Shown here: piece after piece, positions 25,253 through 34,691 of the stretch
How positions within the stretch are numbered: the first letter of the stretch is position 1
Layout of the letters: the number at the start of each line of letters is the position of its first letter
Source: Enterovirga rhinocerotis
GTDB taxonomy: Bacteria > Pseudomonadota > Alphaproteobacteria > Rhizobiales > Beijerinckiaceae
Assembly: GCF_004363955.1 (NCBI RefSeq)
Contig: NZ_SNZR01000018.1
Span: 62,001-126,000 of the forward strand
DNA: 64,000 nucleotides
Direction of reading: 5' to 3'
Notes under the pieces: generated by a model
Database searches by the model: none
What the model saw: the letters and a program-made list of their open reading frames with translations, nothing else
What the model was told of the DNA's origin: nothing
Translations under genes and position numbers: made by a program

Positions 25253-25725
25253 CGGCGATACCGATCCGCGCGGCCGAGCCGGCCGACATCGACGCCCTGC
25301 TTCGGATCGAGGAGGCGGTGTTCCCGGGCGACCGGCTGACCCGACGGAACTTCCGCCACGCCGTCCGCTCTCCCTCGCTCCTGGCGCTTGTGGCGGGTAC
25401 GCCGGGAGACGTTCGCGGCTACGTCTTCGTGGAGACACGGCGCGGATCGCGCGCCGCCCGCCTCTCGTCCCTCGCGGTCGCACCCGATGCCGGGCGGGCG
25501 GGGCTGGGCCGGCGCCTCGTTCTGGCCGCCGAACAGGGCGCCCGCGACCGGGGCTGCGATCTGATCAGGCTCGAAGTCCGGGCCGACAATGCCGGCGCCA
25601 TCGCGCTCTACGAGCGGGCGGGGTACCGGCGGGCGGGGGCCGAGGCCGATTATTACGACGACGGCGAGACGGCTCTGCGCTTCGAGAAGACGCTGCCGGC
25701 GGATGCGGTGGCCGATACGCGGTGA
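25237..25725 (+). CDS. GNAT family N-acetyltransferase, RimI-like
   Basis: A 162-residue acetyltransferase. It begins IPIRAAEPADIDALLRIEEAVFP and has the acetyl-CoA site ARLSSLAVAPDAGRAGLGRRL near 73-95 (R/Q-x-x-G-x-G/A), followed by LEVRADNAGAIALYERAGYRR, the classical RimI/GNAT motif B. The end YYDDGETALRFEKTL is also family-like. Start ATG 25237 lies inside the opgG 3' end, which points to translational coupling. RimI acetylates ribosomal protein S18, but this paralogue lacks the tsaB neighbour expected of rimI, so the substrate is open. Confidence 0.82.
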   Translation: MDTRVTAIPIRAAEPADIDALLRIEEAVFPGDRLTRRNFRHAVRSPSLLALVAGTPGDVRGYVFVETRRGSRAARLSSLAVAPDAGRAGLGRRLVLAAEQGARDRGCDLIRLEVRADNAGAIALYERAGYRRAGAEADYYDDGETALRFEKTLPADAVADTR

Positions 25726-25753
25726 CACGCGCCGGCCCTCGCGGCGCGGCTCA

Positions 25754-25782
25754 AACGAAAACGGCCGGGAAGACCCGGCCGT
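25754..25782 (-). terminator. Rho-independent terminator of rplS
   Basis: Minus strand: ACGGCCGGG-TCTT-CCCGGCCGT (arms 25782-25774 and 25769-25761) followed by TTTCGTTT. It sits 24 bases beyond the rplS stop and also faces the end of the convergent acetyltransferase, so it can insulate both. Confidence 0.9.
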
Positions 25783-25806
25783 CGTGCATTCTGGCTGTTG
25801 CGCCGA

Positions 25807-26208
25807 TTACTCGGCCGCGGCCGGGGCCTTCGCGCCCGAGGCCTTGGCGGGCCGGCGGTCGGCGCGCTCGGCGATACGGGCCGACTTCCCGCGACGGTCG
25901 CGGAGGTAATAGAGCTTGGCGCGGCGGACCTTGCCGCGACGCACGACCTTGATCGAGTCGATCAGGGGCGAATAGATCGGGAAGACGCGCTCGACGCCCT
26001 CGCCGTAGGAGATCTTGCGGACGGTGAAGCTCTCGTTGATGCCGCCGCCGGACCGGGCGATGCAGACGCCCTCGTAGGCCTGAACGCGGACGCGCTCGCC
26101 TTCCTTGACCTTGACGTTCACGATGACCGTGTCGCCGGGCTCGAAATCGGGGATCGTCTTGTCGAGCTTGGCAACCTGCTCGCGCTCGAGCTCTTCGATG
26201 ATGTTCAT
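25807..26208 (-). CDS. rplS: 50S ribosomal protein L19
   Basis: A 133-residue ribosomal protein at the 30S-50S interface. The L19 signatures are clear: [19 protein letters not shown] near 19-37, [39 protein letters not shown] and [25 protein letters not shown] near 88-110. An Ala/Lys-rich extension of 20 residues follows, common in alphaproteobacteria. rplS usually follows rimM and trmD; here the gene directly upstream is the divergent peptide-transport operon, so rplS is a single-gene unit with its own promoter in 26209-26478 and a strong terminator. Confidence 0.97.
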   Translation of the reverse strand: MNIIEELEREQVAKLDKTIPDFEPGDTVIVNVKVKEGERVRVQAYEGVCIARSGGGINESFTVRKISYGEGVERVFPIYSPLIDSIKVVRRGKVRRAKLYYLRDRRGKSARIAERADRRPAKASGAKAPAAAE

Positions 26209-26478
26209 GAACCAGACTCCGGCAGCACGGGAGAGGGACGCGCCCGACCCGCGAGGATTTCGCCATCCTGTTGTGAATTGCCGGCGCCTATAGCGCCTCG
26301 CCGGGCGCGTGTCGAGACCGTCGTGCTCGCGGCCTCCGGCGTGTCGGCGTCACCCTACCGCTAAGGGCGTATCCGCCCGGGCTGGACGTTGCTGCGACTT
26401 TGTCTAGTTTTACGGCACGGGCTGTCGCGGCCTGCAATTTGCAAGAACGCCAAGCGTTCCCGGAGGGAGTTCGACCCC

Positions 26479-28080
26479 ATGACGCTCAAGGGCCTTACGA
26501 TCAAGGGGGCCGCTTTCGGCCTCGCCGCCATGCTCGCCGTGCTGGCGCAGCCTGCTTCGGCCGTGACGCTGCGCTACGCCAACCAGGGCGACCTCAAATC
26601 CCTCGATCCCTATACCCTCAACGAGACCACGACGATCGCCCATCACGGCCATGTCTTCGAGGGCCTGACCAAGCGCGACAAGAACCTGTCGATCATCCCC
26701 GGCCTCGCCGAGCGCTGGGAACTCGTCGAGCCGACCCGGTGGCGCTTCCATCTGCGCCGGAACGTCAAGTTCTCCGACGGCACGCCGTTCAACGCAGACG
26801 ACGTGATCTTCTCCGCCGAGCGCGTCCGCGCGCCGGGCTCGAACTTCGCCACGCGCGTACCGGCCGACGTCAAGGTCGAGAAGGTGGACGACTACACGGT
26901 CGACTTCGTCACCCCTCAGCCGAACCCGATCCTCTTCTACCAGTGGGACAGCTGGTACATCATGTCGAAGTCCTGGGCGGAGAAGAACAACTCCGTCGCA
27001 CCGACGCCTGCCGCCGCCACGACCCCGACCTTCGCCTCGCTGAACGCGATGGGCACCGGCCCCTACACGATCGAGAGCCACCAGCCCGGCGTGAAGACGG
27101 TCTTCAAACGGAACCCGTCCTACTGGGGCAAGATCGACGGCAATATCGACGAGATCGTCTTCACGCCCATCGCCAACGACTCGACCCGGGTCTCCGCGCT
27201 CCTCTCCGGAGAGGTAGACGTCATCGAGCCCGTGCCGCTCCAGGACATCAACCGCGTCAACGCCTCCCAGAACGCGACCGTCCTCACCGGTCCAGAGGTC
27301 CGGGTGATCTTCCTCGGCATGGATCAGGTCCGCGACGAGCTCCTGAACTCGAACGTCAAGGGCAAGAACCCCTTCAAGGACAAGCGCGTGCGCGAGGCCT
27401 TCTTCAAGGCGATCGACGTCGAGGTGATCAAGTCGCGCGTCATGCGCAATCTCTCGAGCCCGACCGCGATCATGGTCGGACGCGAGTTCTTCGACCTCGC
27501 CAAGGACTTCACGCGCGAGAAGCCCGACCCGGAAGCGGCGAAGAAGCTTCTCGCCGAAGCGGGCTACCCGAACGGCTTCGAGGTCGGGATGAACTGCCCC
27601 TCCGACCGCTACGTCAATGACGGCGACATCTGCCGCGCCGTGATCGGCATGCTCGCCCGCGTCGGCGTGAAGGTGAACCCGATCATCGAGCCGAAGGCGC
27701 AGTATTTCGCCAAGGTCCTGAAATCGGGTGGCTACAACACGTCGTTCTACCTTCTGGGCTGGACCGTGGGCTCCGGCGACAGCCACAACGTCCTCTACGA
27801 GATCATGGGCTGCCGGAACGACCCGAAGACCTCGCGCGGCGACACCAATCTCGGCGGCTACTGCAACCCGAAGCTCGATGCGCTCACCGACAAGGTCCTC
27901 GTCGAGACCGACAAGGCCAAGCGGGACCAGATGATCAAGGAAGCCTTCCAGATCGGCATCGACGATTACGGCTACATCCCGATCCACCAGCAGCCGCTGG
28001 TCTGGGGCACCTCGAAGAAGGTCAAGCTGCCCCAGCGCGCCGACAACCAGGTGCGGCTGGAATGGGCGACGAAGGAGTAG
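26479..28080 (+). CDS. Peptide-type ABC transporter substrate-binding protein (family 5)
   Basis: A 533-residue periplasmic binding protein of the DppA/OppA/NikA family. The signal peptide ends at PASA (residue 30); then VTLRYANQGDLKSLDPYTLNETTT begins the mature protein, with the family signature PGLAERWELVEPTRWRFHLR near 73-92 and KFSDGTPFNADDVIFSAER near 95-113. AGGGAG 9 bases upstream of ATG 26479 fixes the start. It is followed by permeases and ATPases on the same strand; a palindromic repeat between this gene and the permease could set a higher level of binding protein. The ligand (peptide, opine or other) is not evident. Confidence 0.92.
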   Translation: MTLKGLTIKGAAFGLAAMLAVLAQPASAVTLRYANQGDLKSLDPYTLNETTTIAHHGHVFEGLTKRDKNLSIIPGLAERWELVEPTRWRFHLRRNVKFSDGTPFNADDVIFSAERVRAPGSNFATRVPADVKVEKVDDYTVDFVTPQPNPILFYQWDSWYIMSKSWAEKNNSVAPTPAAATTPTFASLNAMGTGPYTIESHQPGVKTVFKRNPSYWGKIDGNIDEIVFTPIANDSTRVSALLSGEVDVIEPVPLQDINRVNASQNATVLTGPEVRVIFLGMDQVRDELLNSNVKGKNPFKDKRVREAFFKAIDVEVIKSRVMRNLSSPTAIMVGREFFDLAKDFTREKPDPEAAKKLLAEAGYPNGFEVGMNCPSDRYVNDGDICRAVIGMLARVGVKVNPIIEPKAQYFAKVLKSGGYNTSFYLLGWTVGSGDSHNVLYEIMGCRNDPKTSRGDTNLGGYCNPKLDALTDKVLVETDKAKRDQMIKEAFQIGIDDYGYIPIHQQPLVWGTSKKVKLPQRADNQVRLEWATKE

Positions 28081-28124
28081 CCTCAGGCCGCGGCGAAGCC
28101 GCCCCATGCTGCCGACACGCATAT

Positions 28125-28260
28125 CCTTCTCCCCTTGCGGGAGAAGGTGGCCCTGCGAAGCAGGGTCGGATGAGGGGTGGAAACTCCGCGTGAACGCAGA
28201 CGGCCTTCCCCTCATCCGTCAGCACTTCGTGCTGCCACCTTCTCCCGCAAGGGGAGAAGG
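28125..28260. repeat. Palindromic intergenic repeat (REP-like, arms of about 52 bases)
   Basis: A large inverted repeat: the left arm starts CCTTCTCCCCTTGCGGGAG and the right arm ends CTCCCGCAAGGGGAGAAGG, each with nested smaller hairpins (CCCTGC-GAA-GCAGGG left, CAGCAC-TTC-GTGCTG right) and CGGATGAGGGG/CCCCTCATCCG inside. It lies between the binding-protein and permease genes, where it can form a strong stem in the mRNA. Repeats of this kind occur throughout Hyphomicrobiales genomes. Confidence 0.85.
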
Positions 28261-28281
28261 GAGCGTCGGTGCGGACGCGGC

Positions 28282-29262
28282 ATGATCGCCTTCCTGATCC
28301 GCCGCATCATCCAGGCCGTCGGCGTCTTTCTCGCCGTCGGCCTCATCGCCTTCTCGATGTTCCGCTTCGTCGGCGATCCCGTGAACCAGATCGTCTCCCT
28401 CGACACGCCCTACGAGGAACGGGTGAAGGTGCGTGCCTCGCTCGGGCTCGACGATCCGCTGCCGGTCCAGATCCTGCGTTATCTCGGCCGGGCCGTGCAG
28501 GGCGATTTCGGCATCTCCTACCAGTTCCGCCAGCCGGTCTCCGCCATCCTCGCGGAGCGCGCGCCGGCGACGCTCGAGCTCGCGCTCTGCGCCACGATCT
28601 TCGCGCTCGGCTTCGGCATCCTGCTCGGCGTGATCTCGGCCCTGACGCGGGGGTCGGCCCTCGCCAAGACGCTCGACGCCGTCTCGCTGATCGGCATCTC
28701 CCTGCCGACCTTCCTCATCGGAATCCTGCTCATCTACGTCTTTTCCGAGAAGCTCCAATGGCTTCCGTCCTTCGGCCGGGGCGACGTCGTGCGGATCGGC
28801 GGCTGGTCGACCGGCTTCCTGACCGCCTCGGGCCTCAGGGCGCTGGTCCTCCCCTCGATCACGCTCGGCCTGTTCCAGCTGACGCTCGTGATGCGGCTCG
28901 TGCGCTCGGAGATGCTGGAGGTGCTGCGGACCGAATATATCCGCTTCGCGCGGGCGCGCGGCCTCAAGAACCGCGCCGTCTATTTCGGCCACGCGCTCAA
29001 GAACACGCTGATCCCGGTCATCACCATCGCCGGGCTCCAGCTCGGCTCGGTCATCGCCTTCGCCATCATCACCGAGACCGTCTTCCAATGGCCGGGGATG
29101 GGCTTCCTGTTCCTTCAGGCCGTGCAGAACGTCGATATCCCCATCATGGCGGCCTATCTGCTGCTGGTGGCGGCGATCTTCGTCGCCATCAACCTCGTCG
29201 TCGACATCCTCTATTCGGTGGTCGATCCTCGGCTCCAGGTCGCGACGGGGAAGGCATCGTGA
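28282..29262 (+). CDS. Peptide-type ABC transporter permease (DppB-like)
   Basis: A 326-residue inner-membrane permease with six predicted helices. It opens MIAFLIRRIIQAVGVFLAVGLIAF, the standard start of DppB/OppB. The N-terminal periplasmic part has LGLDDPLPVQILRYLG, and the ATPase-contact EAA loop reads YIRFARARGLKNRAVYFGHALKN near 225-247. The ATG at 28282 is 21 bases after the palindromic repeat; upstream in-frame sequence is the repeat itself. It overlaps the next permease gene by GTGA. Confidence 0.93.
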   Translation: MIAFLIRRIIQAVGVFLAVGLIAFSMFRFVGDPVNQIVSLDTPYEERVKVRASLGLDDPLPVQILRYLGRAVQGDFGISYQFRQPVSAILAERAPATLELALCATIFALGFGILLGVISALTRGSALAKTLDAVSLIGISLPTFLIGILLIYVFSEKLQWLPSFGRGDVVRIGGWSTGFLTASGLRALVLPSITLGLFQLTLVMRLVRSEMLEVLRTEYIRFARARGLKNRAVYFGHALKNTLIPVITIAGLQLGSVIAFAIITETVFQWPGMGFLFLQAVQNVDIPIMAAYLLLVAAIFVAINLVVDILYSVVDPRLQVATGKAS

Positions 29263-30218
29263 GCGGCGGCGCAGCAGCGGAGCCGGTCTCCGGCACCGCC
29301 CCGCCGGCCGGCTGGCTGGCCCGCGCGCTCGATTCCGACATCTGGGCGAGCTTCAAGGCCTCCAAGGTCGCGATGGTGGCGGCCGTCGTGACATTCATCC
29401 TCGTCACGCTTGCCGTCTTCGCGCCGCTGATCTCTCCGCAAGACCCCTTCGACCCGGCCCAGCTCGATCTCCTCAATGCGCGCCTGCCGCCGCTCTGGCT
29501 GCCGGAGGGGCAATGGCCGTTCCTCCTCGGCACGGACGACCAGGGCCGCGACATCCTCTCCGCCATCCTCTACGGCCTGCGCGTCTCGCTCGCGGTCGGC
29601 CTCCTCGGCGTCGTCTTCGCCGCGACGCTGGGGATCGCGGCCGGCCTCGTCGCCGGCTATGCCGGCGGCGCGCTCGACGCGGTCATCATGCGGATCGCGG
29701 ACGTCCAGCTCACCTTCCCGGCCATCCTGATCGCGCTCCTCATCGACGGGATGGTGAAGAGCGTGATGGGCGCCCAGCTGACGACCACCATCATCCTCGC
29801 CGTCCTCGTCGTCTCGATCGGCCTGTCCTTCTGGGTGCAGTATGCCCGCACCGTGCGCGGCTCCGTGCTCGTCGAGCGCAACAAGGACTATGTCCAGGCC
29901 GGGCGCCTGATCGGGCTGTCCTCGCCGACCATCATGGTCCGCCACGTCCTGCCGAACGTGATCGGCCCCGTCTTCGCCATCGCGACGATCAACGTCGCCC
30001 TCGCCGTCATCACCGAGGCGACGCTGTCCTTCCTCGGCTCGGGCATGCCCGACACCCAGCCCTCGCTCGGCACGCTGATCCGGATCGGCAACCGCTACCT
30101 CTTCTCCGGCGAATGGTGGATCGCCGCCTTCCCCGGCGCGACGCTCGTGATCCTCGTCCTCGCCATCAACCTCCTCGGCGACTGGCTGAGGGACGCGCTG
30201 AACCCGAGGCTACAGTGA
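29259..30218 (+). CDS. Peptide-type ABC transporter permease (DppC-like)
   Basis: A 319-residue permease, partner of the preceding one. After a 40-residue cytoplasmic start, the first helix spans about 44-66 (VAMVAAVVTFILVTLAVFAP); LGTDDQGRDILSAILYGLRVSL near 90-110 is the DppC/OppC signature, and the EAA loop is DYVQAGRLIGLSSPTIMVRHVLPN near 210-233. The start is GTG 29259 overlapping the stop of the first permease. Here the transport genes are interrupted: the next two genes are a toxin-antitoxin pair before the ATPases resume. Confidence 0.93.
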   Translation: MSGGAAAEPVSGTAPPAGWLARALDSDIWASFKASKVAMVAAVVTFILVTLAVFAPLISPQDPFDPAQLDLLNARLPPLWLPEGQWPFLLGTDDQGRDILSAILYGLRVSLAVGLLGVVFAATLGIAAGLVAGYAGGALDAVIMRIADVQLTFPAILIALLIDGMVKSVMGAQLTTTIILAVLVVSIGLSFWVQYARTVRGSVLVERNKDYVQAGRLIGLSSPTIMVRHVLPNVIGPVFAIATINVALAVITEATLSFLGSGMPDTQPSLGTLIRIGNRYLFSGEWWIAAFPGATLVILVLAINLLGDWLRDALNPRLQ

Positions 30219-30234
30219 CAACCATCCTGGCTAC

Positions 30235-30256
30235 GTATATACCCAGCCGTATATAC
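30235..30256 (+). promoter_or_regulatory. Paired GTATATAC boxes, likely VapB operator and promoter
   Basis: GTATATAC-CCAGCC-GTATATAC: two self-complementary 8-base boxes with a 6-base spacer, ending 10 bases before the antitoxin start. It stands out as AT-rich in a GC-rich region. VapB proteins of the AbrB type bind such palindromes with VapC to repress their own genes, so this is probably the autoregulatory operator. Confidence 0.6.
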
Positions 30257-30266
30257 GGAGAGATAG

Positions 30267-30494
30267 ATGACTACGGGCAAGGTTTTCATGTCGGGGAACA
30301 GTCAGGCCGTTCGGCTCCCGAAGGAATTCCGCGTCGATGCAGACGAGGTGGAGCTCAGTCGCGACGGCGAGAAGATCGTCATGACCCCTAAGACGAAACC
30401 CTATGGTCAGCGATTGATCGAGGCATTGGACGAGTTGTCCGATCTCATCGAGCTTCCGCCGGATCTGCCTCAGCAGCATCGCGACGGCCTGTGA
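30267..30494 (+). CDS. vapB: VapB-type antitoxin (AbrB/SpoVT fold)
   Basis: A 75-residue antitoxin that would bind and silence the VapC RNase and repress the module. The N-terminal swapped-hairpin DNA-binding domain reads GKVFMSGNSQAVRLPKEFR (residues 4-22), a near-consensus VagC/VapB sequence, and the C-terminal part (LIEALDELSDLIELPPDLP) is the flexible toxin-binding arm. GGAGAGAT precedes the ATG. The stop TGA shares a base with the vapC ATG. It lies between transporter permease and ATPase genes, 48 bases after the permease stop. Confidence 0.9.
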   Translation: MTTGKVFMSGNSQAVRLPKEFRVDADEVELSRDGEKIVMTPKTKPYGQRLIEALDELSDLIELPPDLPQQHRDGL

Positions 30495-30904
30495 TGTCGG
30501 CTCGATACATGCTCGACACGGACATCTGCATCCGCTTCCGATCCCGTCGATCGGAGACGGTGCTGAACCGCGTCGGCGCCCTTCAGGCAGGCGAGGCGTC
30601 GATGTCCGTCATCACCTATGGCGAGTTGCTCCTCGGCGTCGAGAAAGCCCCCGACCCCCGCAGGGCGGCCACGGTTCTGGGGACGCTGACGAACCTGATC
30701 GCCGTCGAGCCGATGTCGCGCGGCGCGGGGAAGCATTACGCCGTCATTCGCGCGGATCTCGAACGACGGGGCGAAGTGATCGGCGCGAACGATCTGTGGA
30801 TTGCCGCCCATGCCCGCAGCCTCGGCCTGACCCTCGTCACGAACAACGAGCGCGAATTCCGGCGCGTGCCGGGCCTGTCCGTCGAGAACTGGGCCACCGC
30901 ATGA
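30494..30904 (+). CDS. vapC: VapC-type PIN-domain ribonuclease toxin
   Basis: A 136-residue PIN-domain RNase; known VapCs cut tRNA or rRNA to arrest translation. The acidic catalytic residues are in place: Asp8 in MLDTDICI, Glu in SVITYGELLLGVEKA near 45, the Asp in GANDLWIAAHARSLG near 99 and the terminal Asn/Glu region LVTNNEREFRRVPGL near 117. The ATG at 30494 is preferred to GTG 30491 because it overlaps the antitoxin stop. The toxin stop overlaps the ATG of the transporter ATPase (ATGA at 30901), so toxin translation is coupled to the transport operon. It looks intact and active. Confidence 0.9.
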   Translation: MSARYMLDTDICIRFRSRRSETVLNRVGALQAGEASMSVITYGELLLGVEKAPDPRRAATVLGTLTNLIAVEPMSRGAGKHYAVIRADLERRGEVIGANDLWIAAHARSLGLTLVTNNEREFRRVPGLSVENWATA

Positions 30905-31925
30905 TCGCACCCGCCCCGTCCGCCCCCGTCCTCGAGGTCCGGGACCTCACCGTCGAGTTCCACACGCGGCGCGGCGTTCTGACGGCGCTCGACCGGATTT
31001 CCTTCTCGATCGGGCGCGGCGAGGTGCTGGGGGTGGTGGGCGAGTCCGGCGCGGGGAAATCCGTGACGGGCTCGGCTGTGATCGGACTGATCGACCCGCC
31101 CGGCAAGATCGCGGGCGGCGAGGTGCGCCTGTCCGACAAGCGGATCGACGACCTCGCCCCGGAGGCCATGCGCCGCATCCGCGGCAAGCGCATCGGCATG
31201 ATCTTCCAGGATCCGCTGACGAGCCTCAACCCGCTCTACACCGTCGGCGAGCAGCTCATCGAGACGATCCGGACCCACACGGACCTCTCGGCCGCGGGGG
31301 CACGCAAGCGCGCCATCGCCCTCCTCGAGGAGGTCGGCATCCCGGCGGCCGAGCGCCGCATCGACGGCTATCCGCATCATTTCTCCGGCGGCATGCGCCA
31401 GCGCGTCGTGATCGCCCTCGCCCTGTGCGCCGATCCCGAATTCGTGATCGCGGACGAGCCGACGACCGCACTCGACGTGTCCGTCCAGGCGCAGATCATC
31501 ACGGTGCTGAAGCGGATGTGCGCCGATCACGGCACCGCCGTCATGCTCGTGACCCACGATATGGGCGTCATCGCCGAGACCGCCGACCGCGTCGCGGTGA
31601 TGTATGCCGGCCGCATCATCGAGGTCGGCCCGGTGGCCGAGGTCGTAAGCCGGCCGCTCCATCCCTATGCCCAGGGCCTCATGGGCGCGATCCCGACCCT
31701 GGCCGACACGGCTGAGCGCCTGGCGTCGATCCCGGGCTCCATGCCGCGCCTCTCGGCCATCCCGCCCGGATGTCCCTTCAATCCGCGCTGCGCCAAGGCC
31801 TTCTCGCCCTGCACCACGATCCGCCCGGAACTCAAGGAACCGGAGATCGGCGCACCCGCGAGCCTCGGCCACAAGGCGGCCTGCCATCTCTACGATCCGG
31901 CCTATGCCGACGAGCGGAGCGCCGC

Positions 31926-31929
<4 letters not shown>
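30901..31929 (+). CDS. Peptide-type ABC transporter ATP-binding protein (DppD-like)
   Basis: A 342-residue ATPase. Motifs are Walker [10 protein letters not shown] near 48-56, Q-loop [19 protein letters not shown] near 100-118, signature FSGGMRQRV near 162 and Walker [14 protein letters not shown] near 181. The C-terminal oligopeptide-transporter extension carries the cysteine set ([17 protein letters not shown]) that in relatives binds an iron-sulfur cluster. Its ATG overlaps the vapC stop and its stop overlaps the next ATG, so it belongs to the same operon as the permeases despite the inserted toxin-antitoxin pair. Confidence 0.93.
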
Positions 31930-32921
<992 letters not shown>

Positions 32922-33008
32922 GCGCCTTTCCCTGAGAACCTGGCCGGAAGCTCCTTCGCTGACGAAGCCATGGCTCCTGGACCCTCCGAGGTGAGGACAG
33001 GGGACACC

Positions 33009-33157
33009 AACCCTCCCCTGGATGGGGAGGGTCGGACCGGAGGTCCGGGGTGGGGTGACGCGCGGCTTCCGCTACGAAGACGGCAACGGTGGGGAGAGGT
33101 GGGTTTCACCCCACCCCGCCGGCTTCGCCGTCGACCCTCACCCTCCAGGGGAGGGTT
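33009..33157. repeat. Palindromic intergenic repeat, copy A
   Basis: Inverted repeat with a left part ACCCTCCCCTGGATGGGGAG, then GGTCGGACC-GGA-GGTCCGGGGTGGGGTGA, and a right part with CACCCCACCCC, GCCGGCTTCGCCGTCGACC and CCTCCAGGGGAGGG. The same element, with small changes, is at 36884-37040. It fills most of the 329 bases between the ATPase gene and the end of trmL; the rest of that gap shows nothing. Confidence 0.85.
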
Positions 33158-33250
33158 CGGGAGCCGTGATCAATGCGTGGACCCTGATTCCTATCTCCGA
33201 CCAGACCGTCAGCATGACGCAGGGAGGGAGTTCCACCTCCGGTCAGACTC

Positions 33251-33712
33251 TCACGATCCCGGCCTTGTCTGCCGCAGCGCCTCGCCGAGGATCATCGCGG
33301 CCGTCACGGCGACGTTGAGCGAGCGCAGCCCCTCCCGCATCGGCACCAGCACGCGGGCGTCGGCAGCCTCCTGAACGTGGTCGGGAACGCCGGCTGATTC
33401 CCGGCCGACCATCACGATGTCGGTCGGCCGATAGGCGAGATCCAGATAGGAGGTCGCGGCCCGCGTCGTGGCGAGGACCAGCCGCCGCCCTGCCTGCCGC
33501 CGCCCCTCCTCGAACGTCGCGAAGCTGACGTGGCGGACGAGGTCGAGATGGGCGAGATAGTCCAGCCCGGCCCGGCGCAGGTTGCGATCCGAGGCGTCGA
33601 AGCCCGCCGGCTCGATCAGATCGACCGCCACGTCGAGGCAGGCGGCCATCCGCATCATCGTGCCGGCATTCTGGGGAATGTCGGGCTGGTAGAGCGCGAG
33701 CCGCAGCGCCAT
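33251..33712 (-). CDS. trmL: tRNA (cytidine/uridine(34)-2'-O)-methyltransferase
   Basis: A 153-residue SPOUT (knotted) methyltransferase that modifies the wobble ribose of leucine tRNAs using S-adenosylmethionine. It is the minimal TrmL size. Motifs: LALYQPDIPQNAGTMMRMAACL at the start, LVLATTRAATSYLDLAY, the knot segment DIVMVGRESAGVPDHVQ near 96-112 and the terminal VPMREGLRSLNVAVTAAMILGEALRQ with the cofactor-binding SLN. It is the last gene of a three-gene leftward operon with two membrane proteins. Confidence 0.93.
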   Translation of the reverse strand: MALRLALYQPDIPQNAGTMMRMAACLDVAVDLIEPAGFDASDRNLRRAGLDYLAHLDLVRHVSFATFEEGRRQAGRRLVLATTRAATSYLDLAYRPTDIVMVGRESAGVPDHVQEAADARVLVPMREGLRSLNVAVTAAMILGEALRQTRPGS

Positions 33713-33719
33713 GCCGCGC

Positions 33720-34160
33720 TCAGCGCGGCGGCGCGGGGGGCGGGAAGGAGCCGGGCGCTCCCGGCGCGGGCCGCGGCCCGGGCTGCGGGCCGACGCTGTA
33801 CTGCCCGGGCTCGAGATCGATCACGCCGCCCGGCCCGTATCCGGCCGATCCCGGATGAGGCTGCGGCATGGGCATCGTGCCCCGGCGCGCCTGGCCGAGC
33901 AGCCGGTCGAAGGCCCACGGCACCGCGAGGATCAGGAGCGAGGTGACGCCCCAGACGACCAGCACGCCCGCGGTCGAGAAATCGCGCAGGAACCGGAAGA
34001 ACTTGAAGATGCTCTCGACCGTCTCCGGATTGGCGGAAAACCAATCGGCGTTGCGCATGAAGATGCCCAGCACGAGATCGAAGAACCCATAGGCCAGGGC
34101 GCAGATCAGCGACCAGAACGCGACGCCGACCCAGCCGAAGGTCCAGAGAAGTCGCCTCAT
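33720..34160 (-). CDS. Two-helix membrane protein with Pro/Gly-rich tail
   Basis: A 146-residue inner-membrane protein. Helices lie at about residues 8-32 (FGWVGVAFWSLICALAYGFF) and 62-84 (TAGVLVVWGVTSLLILAVPW) with an amphipathic segment between (ETVESIFKFFRFLRDF). The last 55 residues are disordered-looking and rich in Pro, Gly and Gln. I do not know a function; proteins of this pattern next to DUF4112 and trmL genes seem to be shared among Hyphomicrobiales. Its start overlaps the previous gene's stop (ATGA). Confidence 0.72.
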   Translation of the reverse strand: MRRLLWTFGWVGVAFWSLICALAYGFFDLVLGIFMRNADWFSANPETVESIFKFFRFLRDFSTAGVLVVWGVTSLLILAVPWAFDRLLGQARRGTMPMPQPHPGSAGYGPGGVIDLEPGQYSVGPQPGPRPAPGAPGSFPPPAPPR

Positions 34161-34627
34161 CGCCGCCGCCCCATAACCTCGAACTCGGCATCGACGATGT
34201 CGGGGCGCGCTCCGTGCCCCTCGCGATCGAGATGCTCGCGCAGGATGCGCATGTTGCGGCGGTTGGCCTTGAACATGACGTCGGCCGCGTCGCCGACGAG
34301 CGGGACGATCCCGATCGCCGCGTCGAAGGCGAGGTTGGCGACCATCCGCGCGATGGCGCGGCGCGGGAGGCCGAGCCGGCGGGCCTCGAAGATCAGATAG
34401 GCCGACAGGCCGGTCGTGATCATGTCGCCGATGCCCGGCACGAGCCCGATGACGCCATCGAGGCCGAACCGGATCTTCGTCCCCGGGACCACGAAGGCGT
34501 TGTCGAGCAGGCGCGACAAGGCATCGAGCCGCGCGATGGTATCGGCACGGTTCTTCGACAGACCCGGAATGGGACCCGCACGGCCGGCACGGCCGAACGA
34601 CGAACCCATGGCGAAGCTGTAAGCCAT
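34157..34627 (-). CDS. DUF4112 family membrane protein
   Basis: A 156-residue protein with the DUF4112 pattern: DALSRLLDNAFVVPGTKIRFGLDGVIG near 35-60, LVPGIGDMITTGLSAYLIFEA, then RMVANLAFDAAIGIVPLVGDAADVMFKANRRN near 92-122. Two hydrophobic glycine-rich segments suggest membrane insertion. ATG 34627 has AGGT 4 bases upstream; an ATG at 34609 is possible. It begins the operon with the next membrane gene and trmL. The family's biochemical function is unknown. Confidence 0.82.
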   Translation of the reverse strand: MAYSFAMGSSFGRAGRAGPIPGLSKNRADTIARLDALSRLLDNAFVVPGTKIRFGLDGVIGLVPGIGDMITTGLSAYLIFEARRLGLPRRAIARMVANLAFDAAIGIVPLVGDAADVMFKANRRNMRILREHLDREGHGARPDIVDAEFEVMGRRR

Positions 34628-34691
34628 CTGACCTGCGACCTCACGCGGAGCAAAAACGAACAGGCGTGATGTGGCCCCGGTCGAACACGCG

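Noticed and set aside
28125-28260. CRISPR-like or transposon terminal repeats
   Set aside because: The element is one nested palindrome, not spaced direct repeats, and has no transposase or target duplication visible.
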